From assembly GCA_900318915.1 (NCBI GenBank), contig ONMI01000003.1, forward strand, positions 37,021 to 101,020: 64,000 nt of DNA. The letters are read 5' to 3'. A program made the position numbers and the translations under genes. Each line of letters starts with the position of its first letter. The stretch's first letter is position 1. Under the pieces are notes generated by a model. The model made no database searches. It saw nothing but the letters and a program-made list of their open reading frames with translations, and had not been told where the DNA came from. This DNA is from an uncultured Prevotellaceae bacterium. Lineage in GTDB: Bacteria > Bacteroidota > Bacteroidia > Bacteroidales > Bacteroidaceae. Below are positions 35,066 to 44,137 of this stretch, piece after piece.

Positions 35066-36916
35066 ATGAAGGATTACGAACTGGAGAAACGGCGCTATAT
35101 CATAGGCTCGGTGGCAGCTGCCATCGTGCTCATTTATTTGGTGCGTCTCTTCACCCTCCAGATCATGAGCGACGACTTCAAGAAAAACGCCGACAGCAAT
35201 GCCTTCCTCAAGAAGGTGGAGTTCCCCTCGCGCGGCATCATCACCGACCGCAACGGCGAACTGTTGGTGTATAACCAACCCTCCTACGACATCATGGTGA
35301 TTATGAACGAGGAGAACGGCCGTCTCGACACGGCCGAGTTCTGCAAGGCGCTCGATATCACCCCCGACTTCTTTAAGAAACGCATGGCCGACATCAAGGA
35401 CCGCAGCAAGAACCCCGGTTACTCGCGCTACACACAGCAGCTCTTCATGTCGCAGCTCTCCGACCAGGAGTTCAGCGTGTTTCAGGAGAAGGCCTACAAA
35501 TTCCCTGGCTTCTATATCCAGAAACGAAGCATCCGCCAGTATGAGTATCCCACGGCGGCCCTGCTGCTGGGCGACGTGGCGGAGGTGTCGCCCGAGGACA
35601 TCAAGGAAGACGACTACTACCAGCCCGGCGACTATATCGGAAAGATTGGCGTAGAACGCTCCTACGAGAAGGAACTGCGTGGCACCAAAGGTGTGCAGAT
35701 TCTGCTCAGGGATGTGCGCGGACGCATACAGGGCAACTACCAAAACGGACGCTTCGACACCAAGCCCATACCGGGCAAGGACCTCACCCTGAGCATCGAC
35801 GTCAACCTGCAGCGGTTGGGCGAACGGCTCATGGAGGGCAAGCTGGGCGCCATCGTGGCCATTGAGCCCAAGACGGGCGAGGTGCTCTGCATGGTGTCGT
35901 CGCCTTCCTACGACCCACGCATCATGGTAGGTCGACAGCGCGGCAAGAACCACAGCCGCCTGTCGAAAGACCCCCTGAAACCGCTCCTCAACCGCGCCAT
36001 CATGGGACAGTATCCGCCGGGCTCCACCTTCAAGACCGGACAGGGGCTCACCTTCCTTACCGAGGGCATCATCGACTCCACCACGGCTTATCCCTGCTAC
36101 CGCGGATTCGTGTTCCGCGGCATGAAGGTGGGGTGCCACGGTCATGGCTCGCCGCTCTCCATCATACCCGCCATCGGCACCTCGTGCAACGGTTTCTTCT
36201 GCTGGGGACTTTACCACATGCTCACCGACACCAAGAAGTATGGCTCGCTGCAGAAGGCCATGGACATCTGGCGCGACTATATGGTGAGCATGGGATTCGG
36301 CTATAAGCTGGGCATCGACCTGCCGGGCGAGAAACGCGGCATGATACCCAATGCCACCTTCTACGACAAGGCCTTCAAGAAGAAATGGAACGCCCTCGGC
36401 GTGATCAGTATCTCCATCGGGCAGGGAGAGGTGACGCTCACTCCGCTCCAGATAGCCAACCTGGGCGCCACCATCGCCAACAGGGGCTACTACATCACCC
36501 CGCATGTGGTGAAAGAGATAAAGGGGCAGAAACTCGACTCGCTCTACACACAGCGCAAATACACCAAGGCTTCGCGCAGGGCCTACGACCTGATAGTGCG
36601 CGGCATGCGGAGGGCCGTGACGGGAGGTACCTGCCACTCGGCCAACCGCCGCGACTATGCCGTGTGCGGCAAGACCGGTACGGCGCAGAACCGCGGACGC
36701 GACCACTCTGTGTTCATGGGCTTCGCACCGATGGAAGACCCCAAGATAGCCATCGCCGTGTATGTGGAGAACGGTGGTTTCGGCGCCACCTTCGGCGTGC
36801 CCATCGGGTCGGTCATGATGGAACAGTATATCAACGGCAAACTGTCGGCCGGTACGGAGCGGCAGGCGGCCAGGATTCAAAGTCAGCATCTCAAATATGG
36901 CACAAAAGACAGATAA
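35066..36916 (+). CDS. mrdA: Penicillin-binding protein 2 (elongation transpeptidase)
   Basis: 616 residues. N-terminal membrane anchor (about 12-32), dimerisation domain (SRGIITDRNGELLVYNQP) and a transpeptidase domain with Ser320 in STFK, the SxN motif at Ser373 (SCN) and KTGT from Lys536. All three active-site motifs are intact. Crosslinks peptidoglycan with RodA. Overlaps rodA by 20 nt. Confidence 0.95.
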   Translation: MKDYELEKRRYIIGSVAAAIVLIYLVRLFTLQIMSDDFKKNADSNAFLKKVEFPSRGIITDRNGELLVYNQPSYDIMVIMNEENGRLDTAEFCKALDITPDFFKKRMADIKDRSKNPGYSRYTQQLFMSQLSDQEFSVFQEKAYKFPGFYIQKRSIRQYEYPTAALLLGDVAEVSPEDIKEDDYYQPGDYIGKIGVERSYEKELRGTKGVQILLRDVRGRIQGNYQNGRFDTKPIPGKDLTLSIDVNLQRLGERLMEGKLGAIVAIEPKTGEVLCMVSSPSYDPRIMVGRQRGKNHSRLSKDPLKPLLNRAIMGQYPPGSTFKTGQGLTFLTEGIIDSTTAYPCYRGFVFRGMKVGCHGHGSPLSIIPAIGTSCNGFFCWGLYHMLTDTKKYGSLQKAMDIWRDYMVSMGFGYKLGIDLPGEKRGMIPNATFYDKAFKKKWNALGVISISIGQGEVTLTPLQIANLGATIANRGYYITPHVVKEIKGQKLDSLYTQRKYTKASRRAYDLIVRGMRRAVTGGTCHSANRRDYAVCGKTGTAQNRGRDHSVFMGFAPMEDPKIAIAVYVENGGFGATFGVPIGSVMMEQYINGKLSAGTERQAARIQSQHLKYGTKDR

Positions 36917-38366
36917 GCAGCCCGGTGTGCTGCGCTCGCTCGACTGGTGGACCATCGGCATCTATGTGGCCCTGCTGGTCTTTGGATGGCTCAGTGTGTG
37001 CGGTGCCAGCTACTCTTATGAGGAGCCCGACATTTTCAGCCTCTCCACCCGCTCCGGCATGCAGATAGTGTGGATTGGTTCCTCGCTCATGCTCGGACTC
37101 GTCATTCTGCTGCTCGACGACCGCTACTACGACCGCTTCTCCTATATCATCTACGGATTCCTGCTCTTCCTGCTCTTCGCCACTATCTTCAATCCTGTGC
37201 AGATTAAGGGCTCCAGGTCGTGGATTGTGCTCGGACCGCTCAGGGTGCAGCCGGCGGAGTTTGCCAAATTCGCCACGGCACTGGCCATCAGCAAGTTTAT
37301 GAGCACCTTCGGCTTCAACATCCACCGGATGAAGGATTTTGCCATGGCCTGCGGCATCGTGCTCGTGCCCATGCTCTTCATCGTGCTGCAGAAGGAGACG
37401 GGGTCGGCACTGGTCTACCTCTCTTTCTTCCTGATGTTCTACCGCGAAGGCATGCCGGGCAGCATCCTCTTCACCGGTGTGGCCATGGTCATCTATTTTG
37501 TGGTGGGCATACGCTATGAGTCGGTGCCGCTCTTCGATACGCCCACCTCCGTGGGCAAGTTCGTGGTGTTGCTGCTCATACAGATATTCAGCTCGGCCAT
37601 GGTGTATGTCTACTGCAACAACAAGAAGAAGGCGCTCAACATGCTGGGCTACTCCACAGGAGCCACTCTGGCCTTCCTGCTCTTCTCGGAATATGTCATA
37701 CCTTTCGATCTGGTGTGGGTGCAGCTCATCATCTGTGCCGCCCTCATCGGTTACCTCCTCTTTCAGGGCATGAGCCTCCGGCTGAACAATTATCTCTTTA
37801 TCGCGCTCTTCTCGTTGGGTTCCATTATCTTCTTCTATTCGGCCAGCCATGTGCTCAACTCGGTGATGAAGGAATATCAGCGCGACCGCATCAATGTGCT
37901 GCTCGGTGTGACCGAGGACCCCAAGGGCATCGGCTACAATGTGCACCAGAGCGAGATAGCCATAGGGTCGGGCGGACTGCGCGGAAAGGGTTTCCTCAAC
38001 GGTACGCAGACCAAACTGAAGTTTGTGCCGGAACAGGACACCGACTTCATCTTCTGCACGGTGGGCGAGGAGGAAGGTTTTCTGGGCTGCTCGGCGGTGC
38101 TGCTGCTGTTTCTGGGACTTATTCTGCGGCTCATCCACTTGGCGGAGCGGCAGCCCTTCAAGTTCGGAAGGGTGTATGGTTATTGTGTGCTGAGCATTTT
38201 CCTATTCCATGTCTTCATCAATGTGGGCATGGTGCTGGGACTCACCCCGGTCATCGGCATTCCGCTGCCTTTCTTCAGCTACGGCGGCTCCTCGCTGTGG
38301 GGATTTACTATTCTGCTCTTTATCTTCCTGCGCATCGATGCCGGAAGAAACTTAATAAGGACTTAA
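36897..38366 (+). CDS. rodA: Peptidoglycan glycosyltransferase RodA (SEDS)
   Basis: 489 residues with about ten or more transmembrane helices and SEDS motifs: VQPAEFAKFATALAI, QKETGSALVYLSFF (catalytic Glu/Asp region), QRDRINVLLGVTEDP, HQSEIAIGSGGLRGKGF and GIPLPFFSYGGSS. Polymerises lipid II into glycan strands for side-wall growth with PBP2. Longer than E. coli RodA, with extra helices in the middle, as usual for Bacteroidetes. Last gene of the mre operon. Confidence 0.94.
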   Translation: MAQKTDKQPGVLRSLDWWTIGIYVALLVFGWLSVCGASYSYEEPDIFSLSTRSGMQIVWIGSSLMLGLVILLLDDRYYDRFSYIIYGFLLFLLFATIFNPVQIKGSRSWIVLGPLRVQPAEFAKFATALAISKFMSTFGFNIHRMKDFAMACGIVLVPMLFIVLQKETGSALVYLSFFLMFYREGMPGSILFTGVAMVIYFVVGIRYESVPLFDTPTSVGKFVVLLLIQIFSSAMVYVYCNNKKKALNMLGYSTGATLAFLLFSEYVIPFDLVWVQLIICAALIGYLLFQGMSLRLNNYLFIALFSLGSIIFFYSASHVLNSVMKEYQRDRINVLLGVTEDPKGIGYNVHQSEIAIGSGGLRGKGFLNGTQTKLKFVPEQDTDFIFCTVGEEEGFLGCSAVLLLFLGLILRLIHLAERQPFKFGRVYGYCVLSIFLFHVFINVGMVLGLTPVIGIPLPFFSYGGSSLWGFTILLFIFLRIDAGRNLIRT

Positions 38367-38393
38367 TGGGGGAGTGATAGGGCTTTCCTACGA

Positions 38394-38882
38394 CTATTTC
38401 ATCAAGCGGTAGCCCACACCTACGATGCCGCGCAGGGCGGTGCGCTGCATGCCGTGCGTGATGCGCACATGCAGGGAGTCGCCGGCCGATAGAGCCTGCT
38501 GTTTGAAAGGTATGTCGTATTGGTAGAAATCGAGCCCCTCGCCAAGCGGACGGCCTTCATCATCGGCCACACGGCAGGTGATGGTGTCGCTCTGGGTGCG
38601 CTGGTGGGTCTTGCCGTCCTCCTGGTGGTAGATGGTCTTGTCGACCACCAGGCGGAGGGCTGTGAAGGGATAGCGCGTGCTGGTGCGGAATTCCAGTTGC
38701 TCCACATAGTTGCCTCCTTCTTCCAGAGCGGGAATGAAGAGCTCAACCGTATCGCCACGGTACCAACCGCCCTCATGGGTACTGCCGTAGCCGTGGTAGG
38801 CGATGTGCGACTGGCACGATAGGCTCAGTGCCGCCAAAAGGGCGGCACTGAACAGCAGGCATATCGTTTTTTTCCTTTTCAT
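38394..38882 (-). CDS. gldH: Gliding motility lipoprotein GldH
   Basis: 162 residues with lipobox LSLSC and the GldH pattern: GWYRGDTVELFIPAL, TSTRYPFTALRLVV, SDTITCRVADDEGRPLG and a YDIPF...LRGIVGVGYRLMK end. In Flavobacterium GldH is needed for gliding; in non-gliding Bacteroidales it is conserved next to metF/holB/ricT without known motility. Eleven nt separate it from ricT upstream. Confidence 0.85.
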   Translation of the reverse strand: MKRKKTICLLFSAALLAALSLSCQSHIAYHGYGSTHEGGWYRGDTVELFIPALEEGGNYVEQLEFRTSTRYPFTALRLVVDKTIYHQEDGKTHQRTQSDTITCRVADDEGRPLGEGLDFYQYDIPFKQQALSAGDSLHVRITHGMQRTALRGIVGVGYRLMK

Positions 38883-38893
38883 CTTATTGGGCC

Positions 38894-40309
38894 TTATTCG
38901 GCAGCAGGAGCGGGCGTTCCCTCTTTCGGGCCCTTGCCGCGGGGCTTGCGATAGGGCTTGCCCTGCGGACGGGGACCGCCTTCTTTTGCCTGACGGGGCT
39001 GACCACCTTCCTTAGGTTGACGGGGCTGACCGTCTTTGGCCTTCTGCTGACCGCCTTCCTTGGCTTTGGCGTTGTCTTTCTTGGGCTCGCGCGGCTGGTT
39101 TTCGCCGTCCTTGCCCTCGCGGCGGTTCTTGGGCTCGCCGGACGGCCCTTTCTCTTTCTTCGGCTGTTCACCGCCTGTGGGGGCGGCATTGCGCGACGCG
39201 TCGGCGGCGGGCTTGTTCTTTTTCTTCTTTTTCTTCTTCACCTTGTCGAAGCGCGATATCTGCTCGTTGGCCAGCAGGTCGGTGCTGTGCTCCTCAGGCA
39301 GGGCGCCGTCTTCGACGAGCGATACAGGCGACTCGCCCTCCTTGTTCATCTCGATGATTTCTTTGGCGCGCTGGGCCGTGATGGTGACCAGGTTGGCGGC
39401 CATCCGCTTGTCGGTGGAGTAGGTCACAAGACCGGCCAGAATATCGGTCTTGAAGAGGAAATACTCGCTGTCTTTGGTCTTCAGCACAGCGTCTTTGGGC
39501 GGCAGCTCGCGGCCTGCCTCGATATAGTCGTCCACCTCATAGTTGAGGCAGCATTTCAGCTTGGCGCACATACCGGCCAACTTCTGCGGGTTGGGCGAGA
39601 TGTCCTGGAAACGGGCCGCCGTGGTGCTCACGCTGATGAAGTTTTTGATCCAGGTGGCGCAGCATAGCTCGCGGCCGCAGGGACCGGTGCCGCCGATGCG
39701 TCCTGCCTCCTGACGGGCGCCTATCTGCTTCATCTCGATGCGCACGTGGAAGGTCTCGGCCAGCACCTTGATAAGCTGGCGGAAGTCGACGCGCTCGTCG
39801 GCGATGTAATAGAAGATGGCCTTGTTGCCGTCGCCCTGGTATTCCACATCGCCTATCTTCATGTTCAGACCGAGGTCCTTGGCTATCTGGCGGCTTTGTA
39901 TCATGGTGCCGTGCTCGCGGCTCTTGGCTTCGTAGTATTTGTCCATGTCCACCTGCTTGGCGATGCGGTAGATGCGCTTGATGTCGTCGGCCGACTTGAT
40001 ATTGGCTTTCTTGATCTGGAGCATCACGAGCTCGCCGGTCAGGGTCACCACGCCGATGTCGTGGCCGGGACTGGCTTCCACGGCCACGATGTCGCCCTTC
40101 TTCAGGTCGAGCTTGTTCACGTTGTGGTAGTAGCCCTTGCGTGTGTTCTTGAATTGCACCTCCACCAGGTCGGTCACGTCGGTGTTGCCCGGCACGTCGG
40201 CCAGCCAGTCGTAGGTGTTGAGCTGTTTGTCCTGCCGGCCGATGCCGCGGCGGCAGAGTCCGCGGTCGCAGCCGGTGTACAGCTTGAGTTTCATATCTTT
40301 GTAATCCAT
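38894..40309 (-). CDS. ricT: PSP1-domain protein RicT (YaaT-like) with basic C-terminal tail
   Basis: 471 residues. Residues about 1-345 match the PSP1/RicT family: an N-terminal CDRGLC pair, VEVQFKNTRKGYYHN, GTMIQSRQIAKDLGL, KAIFYYIADERVDFRQLI, and the cysteine-rich GPCGRELCC and CAKLKCCLNYE motifs that in B. subtilis bind iron-sulfur clusters in the RicAFT complex. The remainder (about 350-471) is a disordered, highly basic tail with a run of Lys and repeated KEGGQ/PRQ segments, which suggests RNA or nucleic-acid contact. Role in Bacteroidetes is unproven. Confidence 0.82.
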   Translation of the reverse strand: MDYKDMKLKLYTGCDRGLCRRGIGRQDKQLNTYDWLADVPGNTDVTDLVEVQFKNTRKGYYHNVNKLDLKKGDIVAVEASPGHDIGVVTLTGELVMLQIKKANIKSADDIKRIYRIAKQVDMDKYYEAKSREHGTMIQSRQIAKDLGLNMKIGDVEYQGDGNKAIFYYIADERVDFRQLIKVLAETFHVRIEMKQIGARQEAGRIGGTGPCGRELCCATWIKNFISVSTTAARFQDISPNPQKLAGMCAKLKCCLNYEVDDYIEAGRELPPKDAVLKTKDSEYFLFKTDILAGLVTYSTDKRMAANLVTITAQRAKEIIEMNKEGESPVSLVEDGALPEEHSTDLLANEQISRFDKVKKKKKKKNKPAADASRNAAPTGGEQPKKEKGPSGEPKNRREGKDGENQPREPKKDNAKAKEGGQQKAKDGQPRQPKEGGQPRQAKEGGPRPQGKPYRKPRGKGPKEGTPAPAAE

Positions 40310-40354
40310 GTCTGTCTTTTTTCTCTTGGGTGAGTTGGGACTGCCGGGGCGGGT

Positions 40355-41491
40355 CTACCGCCGCAGCAGGATGATGGTTTGCAGTGCCAGTTCGAAGAAC
40401 ACCATTCTGGCGTTGGCGTTTTGCCCGATGTCGCGTATGGCGAGGGAGAGGCGGTCGTAGAACTCCTCTACATTGTCCTCATGGATGAAGCGCCCGAACT
40501 TGGAGGTGAACTGCTGCTCGTCGGCGGTCATGAAGTTGAGGTCGGGCTGGTGGAAGTTGCTCATGAAGCTTTCGCGCACCATGCGGAGGAAGTAGGCCAG
40601 CAACCGCTTCTGCTTCTCGCGGCCCAGACCGCTCATGGTGTCGCTCCACTTCCGCAGCTCCTTCACGTTGCGCTGGTAGGCCAGGCGCATCAGGCTCATG
40701 AAATATTCCAGAAACTTGCGGTTCTCGTTGTTGGCCTTCAGTTCCTTGAGGGCAGCGGTCCAACTGCCGTTGGCCAGGCGGGCCACACGGCGTGCCGAGT
40801 CGGCGTCGATGCCGCGCTGCTCTACGAGGGCCTTCTCTATCTCCTGGGTGTCGATACGGCGCATGTCGAAGCGCTGGGTGCGGCTGCGTATGGTCTCGAG
40901 CAGCTGCTCGGGTGCCTCGCTCACGAAGAGGAACACCGTCTTGGCTGGGGGCTCCTCGATGAGCTTGAGCAGCTGGTTGCCGCTCTTGTCGTTGAGCCGC
41001 TCGGGCAGCCAGAAGATACACACCTTGTAGCCGCCCTGACTGGCCCGCAGCGTCATCTTCTGCACCAGCAGGTCGCTCTCGCCGCCGGTGATGATGGCCT
41101 GCTGGTTGTCCACACCGATGGCCTCCATCCACTGCTCAAGGTCGAAGTAGGGCCCCTCACCAATCAGCTGCAGCCACTCGCGGGCGAAGTCGTCGCTCAC
41201 CGGCTGATAGCCCGACTGCATGTTCGGACGCTTGATGGTGGGGTAGGTGAAGCGCAGGTCGGGATGGCCCCAGTGGTGCAGCAGGCGGCACTGGCTGCAC
41301 GTACCGCAGCTGTCGCCGTCGTGGTGGTCGGTGCAGAGCAGGTAGGAGGCGAAAGCCATGGCCATGGCCATCTTGCCGCAGCCCTGCGGGCCGCAGAAGA
41401 GCAGCGCATGGGGCACGCGGTCTTCCTCCACCATCTGGCGCAGCCGCGCCTTGGCGTCTTCCTGTCCTATCACATCGGCGAATCGTATCAT
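40355..41491 (-). CDS. holB: DNA polymerase III delta' subunit (clamp loader)
   Basis: 378 residues. AAA+ clamp-loader fold with a Walker-A-like GPQGCGKMAMAMAFA loop (the usual Ser/Thr after Lys is Met, as often seen in delta' subunits that do not hydrolyse ATP), the four-Cys zinc module CGTCSQC, SGNQLLKLIEEPPAKTVFLFVSE (sensor region; partly quoted) and RTQRFDMRR. Loads the beta clamp during replication. Same operon as metF, 14 nt downstream of it, then ricT and gldH. Confidence 0.88.
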   Translation of the reverse strand: MIRFADVIGQEDAKARLRQMVEEDRVPHALLFCGPQGCGKMAMAMAFASYLLCTDHHDGDSCGTCSQCRLLHHWGHPDLRFTYPTIKRPNMQSGYQPVSDDFAREWLQLIGEGPYFDLEQWMEAIGVDNQQAIITGGESDLLVQKMTLRASQGGYKVCIFWLPERLNDKSGNQLLKLIEEPPAKTVFLFVSEAPEQLLETIRSRTQRFDMRRIDTQEIEKALVEQRGIDADSARRVARLANGSWTAALKELKANNENRKFLEYFMSLMRLAYQRNVKELRKWSDTMSGLGREKQKRLLAYFLRMVRESFMSNFHQPDLNFMTADEQQFTSKFGRFIHEDNVEEFYDRLSLAIRDIGQNANARMVFFELALQTIILLRR

Positions 41492-41505
41492 GGCATGCAG
41501 TGTGG

Positions 41506-42459
41506 TTACATGAGTCGTTTGAGCACTTGCTGCACCGAGTCGACGGCCGACACGGTGTAGAAGTGGATGTTCTTAACGCCCTGGCTGTAGAGGCCGCGGC
41601 ACTGTGCCGTGGTCCATTCCACGCCCAGCCGCATGGCGTCGGCGTCAGTTTTGCACTTGAGTACCTCGGCGGCCAGCTCCTCGGGAATGTCGCAGTGGAA
41701 GGTGCGGGGCACCACCGTGAGCTGCGAGAGCTTGGCGAAGGGCTTCAGTCCCGGAATGATGGGGATGGTGATGCCCATGGCGCGCGCCTTGCGCACAAAC
41801 TCGAAGTATTTCTTGTTGTCGTAGAAAAGCTGGGTCACGGCATACTGGGCGCCCAGGTCCTGCTTCTCCTTCAGGTGCAGCATGTCCTGTTCCAGGTTGG
41901 GAGCCTCCTCGTGCTTCTCGGGATAGCAGGCCACACCATAGTGGAAGGGGGTGCCGGGATGGCGGATGGGACTGCCGTCGGCAAAGAAACCCTCATTGAA
42001 GCGGTTCACCTGCTGTATCAGGTCGGTGGTGTGGGTGTGGCCGCCCGGCGTGGGTATGAAGGTCTTGTCGTCGCGGGCCTTGTCGCCGCGCAGCAGCAGC
42101 AGGTTGCTGATGCCCAGGAACTGCAGGTCGAGCAGCTCGTACTCGATGTTCTCGATGGTGGTGCCGCTGCATATCACATGGGGTATCACCGGCACGTTGA
42201 AGCGGTGCTGGATAGCGGCGGCAATGGCGATGGTGCCGGGACGGCGGCGCACGCGGCGCCGCTCCAGCAAGCCGTTGGGCAGCTCGCGGTACACATACTC
42301 CGTGTGGTGGGTGGTGATGTTGATGAAGAGCGGCCCGTAGGGGAGCATCTTGTCGATGGTGCGGAACATGCCCTCCGTGCCGTTGCCCTTCAGCGGGGGC
42401 AGCAGCTCGATGGAGAAGTGGCGGCCGGTGGCCTGGCCTAAAAGTTCGGTCACATTCAT
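41506..42459 (-). CDS. metF: 5,10-Methylenetetrahydrofolate reductase
   Basis: 317 residues, FAD-dependent TIM barrel that makes 5-methyl-THF for methionine synthesis. Motifs: FSIELLPPLKG near the N-terminus, ITTHHTEY, PHVICSGTTIENIEYELLDL, SNLLLLRGDKARDD and YGVACYPEKHEEA. Normal length. First gene of the metF-holB-ricT-gldH operon. Confidence 0.94.
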   Translation of the reverse strand: MNVTELLGQATGRHFSIELLPPLKGNGTEGMFRTIDKMLPYGPLFINITTHHTEYVYRELPNGLLERRRVRRRPGTIAIAAAIQHRFNVPVIPHVICSGTTIENIEYELLDLQFLGISNLLLLRGDKARDDKTFIPTPGGHTHTTDLIQQVNRFNEGFFADGSPIRHPGTPFHYGVACYPEKHEEAPNLEQDMLHLKEKQDLGAQYAVTQLFYDNKKYFEFVRKARAMGITIPIIPGLKPFAKLSQLTVVPRTFHCDIPEELAAEVLKCKTDADAMRLGVEWTTAQCRGLYSQGVKNIHFYTVSAVDSVQQVLKRLM

Positions 42460-42482
42460 GCTCGTAGGAGGCTAATTCTTTG

Positions 42483-42512
42483 CAAAATTACGAAAAATAG
42501 ACGGAATACAAA
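42483..42512 (-). promoter_or_regulatory. metF operon promoter
   Basis: On the minus strand: TTTG at 42512-42509, 18-nt spacer, TAATTTTG at 42490-42483. The -33 box touches the edge of the upstream terminator stem. Confidence 0.6.
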
Positions 42513-42541
42513 AAAAGCGGCATGATTTAATGCCGCTTTTT
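42512..42541. terminator. Terminator between the sugar transporter gene and metF
   Basis: 12-bp perfect arms aaaaagcggcat / atgccgcttttt with 6-nt loop; A/T-rich ends make it bidirectional. It ends minus-strand transcription from the transporter gene. Confidence 0.9.
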
Positions 42542-42566
42542 ACAAAGTGTCGCAGTTTTTCGCTGC

Positions 42567-44039
42567 TTATTTCTCTTTCTTCCAGAGCTTGCTCATGTCT
42601 TCGAGCGTCTTGCCCTTGGTCTCCGGCACCAGACGCCACACGAAGAGGGCGGCGATGATGCAGATCACACCGTAGAGGCCGTAGGTGAACCAATGGCCGA
42701 AGTGGTCGCCGGGAGTGAGGTGCATGTTGAACATGGGCACGAAGCTGGAACTCACAATCCAGTTGAATATCCACTGGAAGGCCACGGCGATGGCCACAGC
42801 GGCACCACGGATGGTGTTGGGGAAAATCTCGGCGATGAGCACCCAGCAGATGGGTCCCCACGACATCATGAACGAGGCGCTGTAGACCATGATGCTGAGC
42901 ATGGTGACCATGCTCATGGAGGCATTGCCGAAGGTGAGGGCCACACCGAAGGCGCCGATGGCCATGCCGATGCTGCCGGTGATGAGCAGCGGCTTGCGGC
43001 CCCATTTCTCCACCGTGAAGATGGCCACGAGGGTGAACAGAATGTTCACCACACCCATAATCACGGTCTGCACCATGGGCTTGTCCATGCCCATGTCGGC
43101 GAAGATGCGTGGTGCGTAGTAGAGCACGGCGTTGATGCCCACTGCCTGCTGGAACACGCTGAGCATGATGCCCACGAAGATAACCAGCACACCATAGGTG
43201 AACAGCTTCTCGGTCTTCTCGGTGATGGTGTCCTTGATCTCCTGCAGAATGTCCTTGCCGCGCACCGAGCCGTTGATGCGGTTCAGAATGCGAAGGGCCT
43301 TGCTGTCCTGGCCTATCATCACCAGATAGCGCGGGGTCTCGGGCACCAGGCAGATGAGCAGGGCGAAGAGACCGGCGGGAACGGCCTCGCTACCGAACAT
43401 GTAGCGCCAGCCGGTGGAGATGGTCCAGGGGTCGCTGCCGGCGGCCACCTGATTCACACCCTTTCCGATGGACTCAATCACGGGGTTGGTGTGCTCGCCC
43501 AGGATGAGGAAGTTGACGAAGTAGACCACCAGCTGACCGAAGATGATGGCAAACTGGTTCCACGACACCAGGGTGCCGCGGATGTTGGAGGGAGCCACCT
43601 CGGCGATGTACATGGGGCAGATGGCGGAGGCCAGACCCACACCGATACCGCCTATCACACGGTAGATGTTGAAGGTGATGAGCAGTCCCCAGGTGGGAAC
43701 GCCCGGCTCAAAGAACAGAAATTCGGGCTTCATGCTGCCCAGGGCGGAGATGAAGAACAGGACGCCGGCCAGGATGAGTGAGCGCTTGCGGCCTAAGTTG
43801 GTGGCAAGAAATCCCGACAGGGCACTGCCGATGATGCAGCCGATGAGGGCGCTCGAGCAGGTGAATCCGTGGGTGGCATCGGTGTAGGTGAAGTCGGAGG
43901 CACCCATGAAGAAGGCTTGCAGACCTTTCTCGGCACCTGATATCACGGCGGTGTCATAACCGAAGAGCAGACCACCGAGCACGGCCACCAGCACGATGCC
44001 GAAGAGATAGCCTTTGCTGCCTTGCTGTTCGTTGTTCAT
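42567..44039 (-). CDS. xylE: Sugar porter MFS symporter, XylE-like (D-xylose/H+)
   Basis: 490 residues, twelve predicted helices. Strong family motifs: TLGG-like VLGGLLFGYDTAVISGAEK, CIIGSALSGF, YRVIGGIGVGLASAICPMYIAEVAP, GTLVSWNQFAIIFGQL, VPETPRYLV, FQQAVGINAVLYYAP, and a final VPETKGKTLE. The pattern follows E. coli XylE along its whole length, so the likely substrate is D-xylose with proton symport. Related glucose or arabinose porters cannot be excluded. Monocistronic, with its own terminator; no xylose catabolic genes adjoin. Confidence 0.85.
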   Translation of the reverse strand: MNNEQQGSKGYLFGIVLVAVLGGLLFGYDTAVISGAEKGLQAFFMGASDFTYTDATHGFTCSSALIGCIIGSALSGFLATNLGRKRSLILAGVLFFISALGSMKPEFLFFEPGVPTWGLLITFNIYRVIGGIGVGLASAICPMYIAEVAPSNIRGTLVSWNQFAIIFGQLVVYFVNFLILGEHTNPVIESIGKGVNQVAAGSDPWTISTGWRYMFGSEAVPAGLFALLICLVPETPRYLVMIGQDSKALRILNRINGSVRGKDILQEIKDTITEKTEKLFTYGVLVIFVGIMLSVFQQAVGINAVLYYAPRIFADMGMDKPMVQTVIMGVVNILFTLVAIFTVEKWGRKPLLITGSIGMAIGAFGVALTFGNASMSMVTMLSIMVYSASFMMSWGPICWVLIAEIFPNTIRGAAVAIAVAFQWIFNWIVSSSFVPMFNMHLTPGDHFGHWFTYGLYGVICIIAALFVWRLVPETKGKTLEDMSKLWKKEK

Positions 44040-44079
44040 GGCAATTGTATGATTTTTTCGATTTTCCTGTTTTTAAAAA

Positions 44080-44110
44080 GGCCACACCCGGAAAGGCTCC
44101 GGATGTGGCC
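44080..44110 (-). terminator. Terminator after the T9SS cargo gene
   Basis: 13-bp stem with one mismatch (ggccacacccgga / tccggatgtggcc), 5-nt loop, T-run on the minus strand directly after it. Lies 28 nt past the stop at 44138. Confidence 0.85.
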
Positions 44111-44137
44111 ATAAATGAATGAATAGGAGAGAGAGGT

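Noticed and set aside
34973-36961. 662-residue minus-strand frame
   Set aside because: Shadow of PBP2, which has intact STFK, SxN and KTGT motifs on the plus strand.
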